NCBI GenBank assembly: GCA_019359045.1
Contig: JAHHIA010000004.1
Coordinates: 62,001-126,000, forward strand
Direction: 5' to 3'
Source of the DNA: Scytolyngbya sp. HA4215-MV1
GTDB taxonomy: Bacteria > Cyanobacteriota > Cyanobacteriia > Leptolyngbyales > Leptolyngbyaceae
DNA: 64,000 nt
The notes beneath the pieces are model-generated. The model did not search any database and was not told where the DNA came from. It saw nothing but the letters and a program-made list of their open reading frames with translations. This document shows positions 58,738 to 64,000 of this stretch, piece after piece. Position 1 is the first letter of the stretch. Each line of letters starts with the position of its first letter. Made by a program: the position numbers and the translations under genes.

Positions 58738-59196
58738 TTATGAAGAAAACGTGCCTTCGTCATCAATTTGGACGTCCCAACTCGCTGAAAGCACTTCCGC
58801 TACCATTGCTTCTAAAGCTGCTGCATTCAAGCTCCGAGTTATTTGTTCTTGCATCGGATTGGACAGCGGGATTAGTCGGAGTTTACAGTCGTCCTGGATT
58901 AAATCGAAATAAGATTCTTGATCCGCAGATTGATTGAGTTCTAAATAATCAAAACTATGGACATTTAGGTGTAATGTGTGGTTGGCAATGAGGGTTGCGC
59001 GCTGAGGATCAGCGAATACCTCCGTGACATAGCCTTCACCTTCGCTAGCAAGAACACCATCTTGCATGTGAATGTAGCGCACCCGGCTGAGATCTGTGAG
59101 CAGCTTTTGCATGTCCTGCTTGTTGAGAATGATGCCGACATCAACAATGCAGGGCGCTGGCAGCCTGGTGTTGCGAGAGAAAGAATTATGACTCAT
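58738..59196 (-). CDS. Conserved hypothetical protein
   Basis: This 152-residue soluble protein begins MSHNSFSRNTRLPAPCIVDVGI. It has mixed alpha/beta character (ILNKQDMQKLLTDLSRV, then VLASEGEGYVTEVFADP, THLNVH-like region and acidic C terminus DVQIDDEGTFSS). No family motif is recognised. It has a 100-nt leader preceded by a minus-strand hairpin terminator at 59309-59340. Confidence 0.6.
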   Translation of the reverse strand: MSHNSFSRNTRLPAPCIVDVGIILNKQDMQKLLTDLSRVRYIHMQDGVLASEGEGYVTEVFADPQRATLIANHTLHLNVHSFDYLELNQSADQESYFDLIQDDCKLRLIPLSNPMQEQITRSLNAAALEAMVAEVLSASWDVQIDDEGTFSS

Positions 59197-59308
59197 GAGA
59201 AAGACATCTCTTGCTTAAATCGGCTTGGATTGAAACTAAAGAGCAGATATTTAGAGACAAATTATCAATCTGGAGGATGCAACATCAGAAGGAATGAATG
59301 CTGAAACT

Positions 59309-59340
59309 AAAAAATCCGGCAACCGCGAACCCTGGTTGCC
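59309..59340 (-). terminator. Orphan minus-strand intrinsic terminator
   Basis: GGCAACC (59318-59324) pairs with GGTTGCC (59334-59340). On the minus strand the stem is followed by GGA and six U. No minus-strand CDS ends here: the nearest gene upstream on that strand is more than 1 kb away. It may end a small RNA or act as an attenuator for the gene at 58738. Confidence 0.65.
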
Positions 59341-59679
59341 TAATCAATGATCAAGATGATTCTCAATAAAGACTAATCTGTGAGACGAGATAGAGATTGA
59401 AAGAAAAGTCTATAAAAACGATCTTATCCCAGAATCTACGAATCTCCTCTTACAGAATCCACGGAATTTATGATCAGCAATTGTAACCGCCTAACCTTTG
59501 CAACTACTACTATTCTCTACTATCCTCCAATCAAATAGTGATTTGTGCCTAAGCCAGAAGGCAGAAAGAAGTCGATCGATATGGCGGTTTTGTGCGGACA
59601 GATCGCACCGATAGGGGTTCTGCTAAATCTTTTGCGGCAGGGAAAGCACTGAGTCGCGCTGGGGATCGATCGTTACATC

Positions 59680-60453
59680 ATGAGACATCTTTTTTCTTCG
59701 ATTCGTTACAGTGTCGCTGTTTTTTTTGCGGGGATCGCCTTCTATACCTGTGTTCCAGTCCCTTCTGGGTGGGGGCTGGCTTTTAGCGGCGTTGCTCGTA
59801 TCGCTCCCTTAATAGGAGCACTGATTGGGGGATTTTTGGGTTTATTCGATGTAGGGCTAGAAATTCTGGGTGTGCCAAATTTGACTCGCAGTGTCATGGT
59901 GATTGCTGCCTGGGTCGGAATTACAGGAGGTCTCCATTTGGATGGCGTCATGGATACTGCGGATGGACTGGCGGTGACCGATCCAGAGCGCCGCTTGGCA
60001 GTGATGGCAGATAGCCATACCGGGGCATTTGGTGCGATGGCGGCAGTGCTGTTGTTGTTGTTGAAAACAGTGGCGTTATCCGATTTGCAGCACGATCGTG
60101 GATTGGTACTGATACTTGTTGCAGCTTGGGGACGGTGGGGGCAATTGGTGGCGATCGCCTGCTATCCCTATCTAAAGCCAACAGGTAAAGGTGCTTTTCA
60201 CAAAACTGCGATTCGCTCAACTTGGGAGGTCATGCCGACTTTAGGGTTAATGTTGGGTTTCAGCGCAATGTATGGGGCTTGGCATCCTGAGCTTTGGCAA
60301 TGGGTAATTGTGCTGAGTGGGGGAGGCTGTACGATCGCCCTGGGTACAGGAGCCTGGTTTAATCACAAACTCGGTGGACATACGGGTGATACTTACGGGG
60401 CAGTCGTCGAGTGGAGTGAAGCTCTGCTGCTTTGTTTGATGACGATCGTTTAA
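59680..60453 (+). CDS. cobS: Adenosylcobinamide-GDP ribazoletransferase
   Basis: The 257-residue CobS/CobV has several membrane helices and family motifs [16 protein letters not shown], then [15 protein letters not shown], and [15 protein letters not shown] plus the C-terminal [19 protein letters not shown]. It joins the lower ligand to the corrinoid at the membrane. The gene near tgt is common in cyanobacteria. No cobalamin riboswitch is evident upstream (59197-59679). Confidence 0.93.
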   Translation: MRHLFSSIRYSVAVFFAGIAFYTCVPVPSGWGLAFSGVARIAPLIGALIGGFLGLFDVGLEILGVPNLTRSVMVIAAWVGITGGLHLDGVMDTADGLAVTDPERRLAVMADSHTGAFGAMAAVLLLLLKTVALSDLQHDRGLVLILVAAWGRWGQLVAIACYPYLKPTGKGAFHKTAIRSTWEVMPTLGLMLGFSAMYGAWHPELWQWVIVLSGGGCTIALGTGAWFNHKLGGHTGDTYGAVVEWSEALLLCLMTIV

Positions 60454-60573
60454 ATGAAATAAAAAGGGGTGGAGGAGGAAAATCTTTTTGTCTACGACAA
60501 AATATTAAATTTCTCGAAGGCTGATCTGCCCAGATTTTCGTCATCCTAGATCTTCGATCTGAAATTTTTGCTC

Positions 60574-61110
60574 TCAAATATCCGAGGCTTCTGCCTGAAT
60601 GGTTTGCAGCATTTGCCAGGCTTGGGCGATCGTTGCTTCGGAAAATCCTAGGGGTTGTAGATACTGGTGAGCTTCAACCAGGGACTGGGCAGAGAGGTCT
60701 TCGTTTTGAGGCGTAATGGAGTCTTCGGGGGTTGCCTGGGTTGCCAAAAGTGCCAATAGACACCGTAGGACTTCATCTTGAGCGGCGCTTAGGGAAACCT
60801 CTGCCGCCTGAAGAGAAGGGTCTAAGGTTCGCTCTGGCGCATCGGCAGGAGACTCCAGGGTGCGCTGAGTCCGCTGGTTAAGCCAGGAGCCAACAACCGC
60901 TGTGCCGAGAATGGCACTTGCCAAACTCCCCCCCAGACTGCTGTACCAAAACGATCGCGAAATCATAGGGGGCTGGCAAGTGCTTGGCAACCCATTCGCG
61001 GGGGGAGGACAGGCTTGCTGTTGAATTGCGGCGTTAAATTGCCCGCCCATCCAAAAACCAAAACAACCTGAAGCTAGAGCGGCAACGGTATAGATGAGCG
61101 TGCGATTCAT
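60574..61110 (-). CDS. Hypothetical membrane protein
   Basis: From the ATG at 61110 the protein is 178 residues with two hydrophobic segments, LIYTVAALASGCFGFWMGGQF (about 4-24) and WYSSLGGSLASAILGTAVVGSW (about 55-76). A helical, acidic C-terminal part (about 95-180) ends with LGFSEATIAQAWQMLQTI. No family motif is recognised. A TTG at 61116 would add two residues. It lies 20 bp downstream of psbP, so probably is co-transcribed with it. Confidence 0.6.
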   Translation of the reverse strand: MNRTLIYTVAALASGCFGFWMGGQFNAAIQQQACPPPANGLPSTCQPPMISRSFWYSSLGGSLASAILGTAVVGSWLNQRTQRTLESPADAPERTLDPSLQAAEVSLSAAQDEVLRCLLALLATQATPEDSITPQNEDLSAQSLVEAHQYLQPLGFSEATIAQAWQMLQTIQAEASDI

Positions 61111-61129
61111 CAGCAATTAAGTTATGGGT

Positions 61130-61669
61130 TTAGTAAACCGAAAAGGAAGACACAACTTGCTTGAGGGAGTCTTGCATTTTCTCCCAACGTTGCTCGGTTG
61201 TTGAAACATTCAAGGTGAAAAGTTTGCCACGGCTTACTGCCACACTTGCCAGGTTATGACGCTGCTGTTCGCCAATTTTGACGACGTACTCTAAGAAATA
61301 GTAGGTTTTGTTGCCAATTTGTTGTTCGTCGGCAGTCACTAATTCGGCTTCACGACCGGAACCTGGTGGGGCGATCGCGCTCTTACCCAATTTATAACCC
61401 ACTTCGCCCGCACTACCCAGATCGCTCAATTTTTTCTTGTCGGGGACTGGGCTAATGACCACACTGACGTTTTCTGTTGTCTCAATCAGGTCATGGAAGA
61501 CGATATCAGGACCATTCTCAACCCGGACAGACAACCAACCATTGGGATAGAGAAATTGGTACCCATCAATACTATCGACATAACTTTTTAGCCCGGCAAC
61601 GGATGAAACGCAGCCCGCTAAATTCAAACTTAATACGACTAGCAGTAACGCGACAACCCGTTTCAGCAT
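61130..61669 (-). CDS. psbP: Photosystem II protein PsbP (CyanoP)
   Basis: From the ATG at 61669 the protein is 179 residues. It has a lipoprotein signal (MLKRVVALLLVVLSLNLAGC) with the lipobox Cys, then YVDSIDGYQFLYPNGWLSV, the PsbP-like beginning, and ENVSVVISPV and TYYFLEYVVKIGEQQRHNLASV sheets. CyanoP is a lumenal lipoprotein that helps photosystem II assembly. An AAAGGA site precedes the ATG; a GTG seven codons earlier (61690) is also in frame. Confidence 0.9.
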   Translation of the reverse strand: MLKRVVALLLVVLSLNLAGCVSSVAGLKSYVDSIDGYQFLYPNGWLSVRVENGPDIVFHDLIETTENVSVVISPVPDKKKLSDLGSAGEVGYKLGKSAIAPPGSGREAELVTADEQQIGNKTYYFLEYVVKIGEQQRHNLASVAVSRGKLFTLNVSTTEQRWEKMQDSLKQVVSSFSVY

Positions 61670-61939
61670 GCTCCAAAAATCCTTTATCACATCAAATCAG
61701 CAAGATATCAAAATTTGCTCTTTAATCCTGCTTTTAATACCCTACACCCTGGTTGCCTGCTGAGGGTGCAAAACGCCTATCATCCCTTCCCTGCCCCCCT
61801 GCTTGAGGAGTCGCTCTGAATTCTATTGAGTTCAGCAGAGATGAGGCTAAAAGATCCGTATTCCCACCCTGATTTTGGGAACCCTATTTAGAGAACAATA
61901 TGCTACCAACTATGAGCCTCTGCTGTGGATTTGTATTCC

Positions 61940-64000
61940 ATGTGGCATTCTTCCCCAGCATCACCCCAATTTCTGCAAGATCTGATTGACCCCCGCTTAT
62001 TGGTAGTCAGTTCAGATACGCCGCTGTCTGATGCGATCGGATTGATGCAACGGGTGAAACCTCTTTCAAATTGCAACGGGACAACGACAGTTCCTCCCGG
62101 GTCGCTAACGGATGGGACGACAAAAAATTGTGTTTTGGTGATGCAGGCGGGGCGACTAGTTGGGATTTTAACCCCGAAGGATGTGGTGGCGTATTCGGTA
62201 GATACTGCTGACACCGGGCTGGCACAGGTAAAAGTGCTGGATGTGATGACCCATCCTGTGATCTCGCTGACATTCCATCAGTTGCAACAGCATTCTCAGA
62301 CGCTGCTTGTATTTTTGAATCAGCTTCAGGTCTCTCATTTACCTGTGTTCGAGGATGGGGAATCTCTATTAGGTGTGTTGCATCGGGTGACCTGGCAAAC
62401 TGCACTCAATCAGCCCGATTTTTCTATGGCTCAGTCTCTGCAGGGAGTTGCCAGTGAAATATCCGGACGGCGAAGCTCGAAGAGACTTCCGCGTGCTACA
62501 TTGCGGACGTCGAAACGATCGCACGCAGCGCAGAGATCGCCCCAATTCGTTGACGCTGGTTGCCCGAAGGATGATCACACCGCCTTGATTCACCAAACCC
62601 TGCGAGAGGTGACTCAACGCATTCGCCGGGTCTCGACGTTGGAAGAGATTCTCAATAGCGCAGTCCACGAAATCTTGAACTTATTGCAGGCTGATCGGGT
62701 CAATATCTATCGGTTTTCTTGTCAAGAGCAGCAACGAACACCAGTCTGTGGCTTGATTGAAATCGAGGCATTGGTTCCTGACTGCCCATCGATGTTGGGT
62801 TTCAAAACACATGACCCGTTACTAGTAGATGAACCCTACATTCAGCACTATTGGCAGGGCGAAATTTTGGCGATCGCAGACATTCAGGCTGCGGGGCTAG
62901 ACTCATCCGTTTTGGACTTATTGAACTTTTTTGCCATCAAGTCTGAGTTAGTCATTCCCCTGTTGCAGGGAACCACGTTGTGGGGATTGCTAGTGGTGTA
63001 TCAGTGCACCTCAATTCGACAGTGGCAAGCTTGGGAAATCGACTTGCTAAAACAACTGGTTGAGCAACTGATGGGGATGATTCAGCAAGCGGAGCTTTAT
63101 CAACAGGTGCATCAACTCAATGTTGGGCTAGAAGAGCAAGTGCGAGAAAGAACCGCCCAATTACAGCAAGCGTTGCAATTAGAAGCGACGCTGAAGCGAA
63201 TCACAGATAAGGTACGGGATTCTTTAGATGAGCAGCAGATTCTGCAAACGGTGGTTCGGGAACTGGTGCAGGTATTGGGTATGCATCGCTGCACAGCGGT
63301 ACTCTATGACTTGCAACAAAGAACCGGCAGAGTCTGCTATGAACATACACAATCTGCTGATTCTATCCAGGGAACTGTCGAGCAAATCACTGACTTCCCC
63401 ATCTTTTATGAACAGCTTTATCAGGGGCAATGTTTCCAGTTTTGTGAGATTTTTCCATACCTGAATCGAGGAGAAGAAGCGATTCTGGCATGTCCCGTTT
63501 TTGATAATCAGCAAATTTTGGGTGATCTCCGTTTGTATACCCAGCGGGGCAAGGGATTTAATGAGTTGGAAGTGCGGTTGGTGCAGCAAGTGGCGAATCA
63601 GTGTGCGATCGCCATTCGGCAGGCTCGGCTGTATCAAGCGGTTCAGGCACAAGTCAGAGAACTGGAGCACTTGAATCAACTGAAAGACGACTTTCTCAGC
63701 ACAATTTCCCACGAATTACGAACCCCACTCTCTAGTATTAAGATGGCATTGCAAGTGCTAGAGTTTGCTTTAAAGCAAGAAGAGCAAAACGATCTCAGAG
63801 CACCCACATTTTCTCAATCAACGCATCCAGAGTCTTCAGATCAGGCTGCATCCCTGCAAGCAACCCCAACTCGTAAAGTTGAAAAGTATCTCAAAATCTT
63901 GCGAGACGAGTGCGATCGCGAAATTAAGCTGATCAATAATGTGCTCACGTTGCAACAACTAGATGCCGGAAGCCAGATCTACTTACCAACGTTGATTCGT
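61940..64000 (+). CDS. CBS-GAF-GAF sensor histidine kinase (3' partial)
   Basis: An open frame of 687 codons runs from ATG 61940 off the right edge. A pair of CBS-like repeats is at about 15-155 (LIDPRLLVVSSDTPLSDAIG and VLDVMTHPVISLT). A GAF domain at about 215-395 includes EEILNSAVHEILNLLQADRVNIYRF. A coiled coil leads to a second GAF at about 425-570. The HisKA box SHELRTPLSSIKM has the phosphoacceptor His591. A Ser/Arg-rich patch at about 172-214 (EISGRRSSKRLPRATLRT) is encoded by repeat-like DNA inserted in frame. The catalytic ATPase domain lies beyond the window. It is probably a cytoplasmic sensor, as no membrane helix is seen. Confidence 0.88.
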   Translation, partial: MWHSSPASPQFLQDLIDPRLLVVSSDTPLSDAIGLMQRVKPLSNCNGTTTVPPGSLTDGTTKNCVLVMQAGRLVGILTPKDVVAYSVDTADTGLAQVKVLDVMTHPVISLTFHQLQQHSQTLLVFLNQLQVSHLPVFEDGESLLGVLHRVTWQTALNQPDFSMAQSLQGVASEISGRRSSKRLPRATLRTSKRSHAAQRSPQFVDAGCPKDDHTALIHQTLREVTQRIRRVSTLEEILNSAVHEILNLLQADRVNIYRFSCQEQQRTPVCGLIEIEALVPDCPSMLGFKTHDPLLVDEPYIQHYWQGEILAIADIQAAGLDSSVLDLLNFFAIKSELVIPLLQGTTLWGLLVVYQCTSIRQWQAWEIDLLKQLVEQLMGMIQQAELYQQVHQLNVGLEEQVRERTAQLQQALQLEATLKRITDKVRDSLDEQQILQTVVRELVQVLGMHRCTAVLYDLQQRTGRVCYEHTQSADSIQGTVEQITDFPIFYEQLYQGQCFQFCEIFPYLNRGEEAILACPVFDNQQILGDLRLYTQRGKGFNELEVRLVQQVANQCAIAIRQARLYQAVQAQVRELEHLNQLKDDFLSTISHELRTPLSSIKMALQVLEFALKQEEQNDLRAPTFSQSTHPESSDQAASLQATPTRKVEKYLKILRDECDREIKLINNVLTLQQLDAGSQIYLPTLIR

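Noticed and set aside
59197-59679. Cobalamin riboswitch before cobS
   Set aside because: No B12-box-like sequence was recognised in the leader.

Overview
The window is chromosomal DNA of a filamentous-type (Leptolyngbya-like or other non-marine) cyanobacterium. The evidence is phycobilisome (apcF), photosystem II (psbP/CyanoP), Tab2, Ycf46, CrtD and CobS genes, an NtcA-type glnA promoter, very frequent GCGATCGC (HIP1) octamers, and gene neighbourhoods typical of the phylum. Only housekeeping and light accessory content is seen. There is no phage, no CRISPR array, no rRNA and no intact tRNA or transposase.

Layout. 1-580: the tail of an unidentified gene and a PII signalling protein with an unusual T-loop. 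1.1-6.9 kb: a conserved block smpB, rpmH, rnpA, a PH-domain protein, yidC, a Jag-like KH/R3H protein, yceD and ycf46 (translation, ribosome/RNA maturation and membrane insertion). 7.1-17.3 kb: uvrA, an acyltransferase, efp-accB, an ArsR-type regulator, apcF, and glnA behind a textbook NtcA promoter. 17.6-27.2 kb: gamma-glutamyltransferase, a Cu(I) P-type ATPase, FHA, glycosylhydrolase-like, fructosamine-kinase-like and PRC-barrel proteins. 27.4-30.7 kb: a three-gene oxidised-purine cassette (urate hydroxylase HpxO, 5-hydroxyisourate hydrolase, 8-oxoguanine deaminase), followed by convergent lhgO. 32.5-45.9 kb: Nudix, DUF3531, TPR protein, an ECF/Cbi-type ATPase, rsmG, a TpsB-like outer-membrane protein, a membrane pseudokinase fused to a phosphate-binding-like domain, a Nif11-like peptide, crtD, purE and a ribulokinase-like gene. 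46-64 kb: small unknowns, TldD/PmbA, Tab2, a decayed gene with three amber codons, a TPR lipoprotein-like protein, an EF-G paralogue, tgt, a desaturase-like protein, cobS, psbP and the first 687 codons of a CBS-GAF-GAF histidine kinase.

What stands out is (i) the oxidised-guanine to urate to OHCU cassette; (ii) the pseudokinase-substrate-binding fusion beside a TpsB with an N-terminal membrane anchor; (iii) three dispersed non-coding repeat families, one a near-perfect 55-bp palindrome present four times with compensatory changes and one a roughly 200-bp MITE with terminal inverted repeats; and (iv) intergenic-type G/A-rich or C/T-rich minisatellites that have entered the reading frames of several housekeeping genes without breaking them. 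Nitrogen themes (PII, NtcA-glnA, purine breakdown, gamma-glutamyltransferase) recur, but the genes are not one operon.
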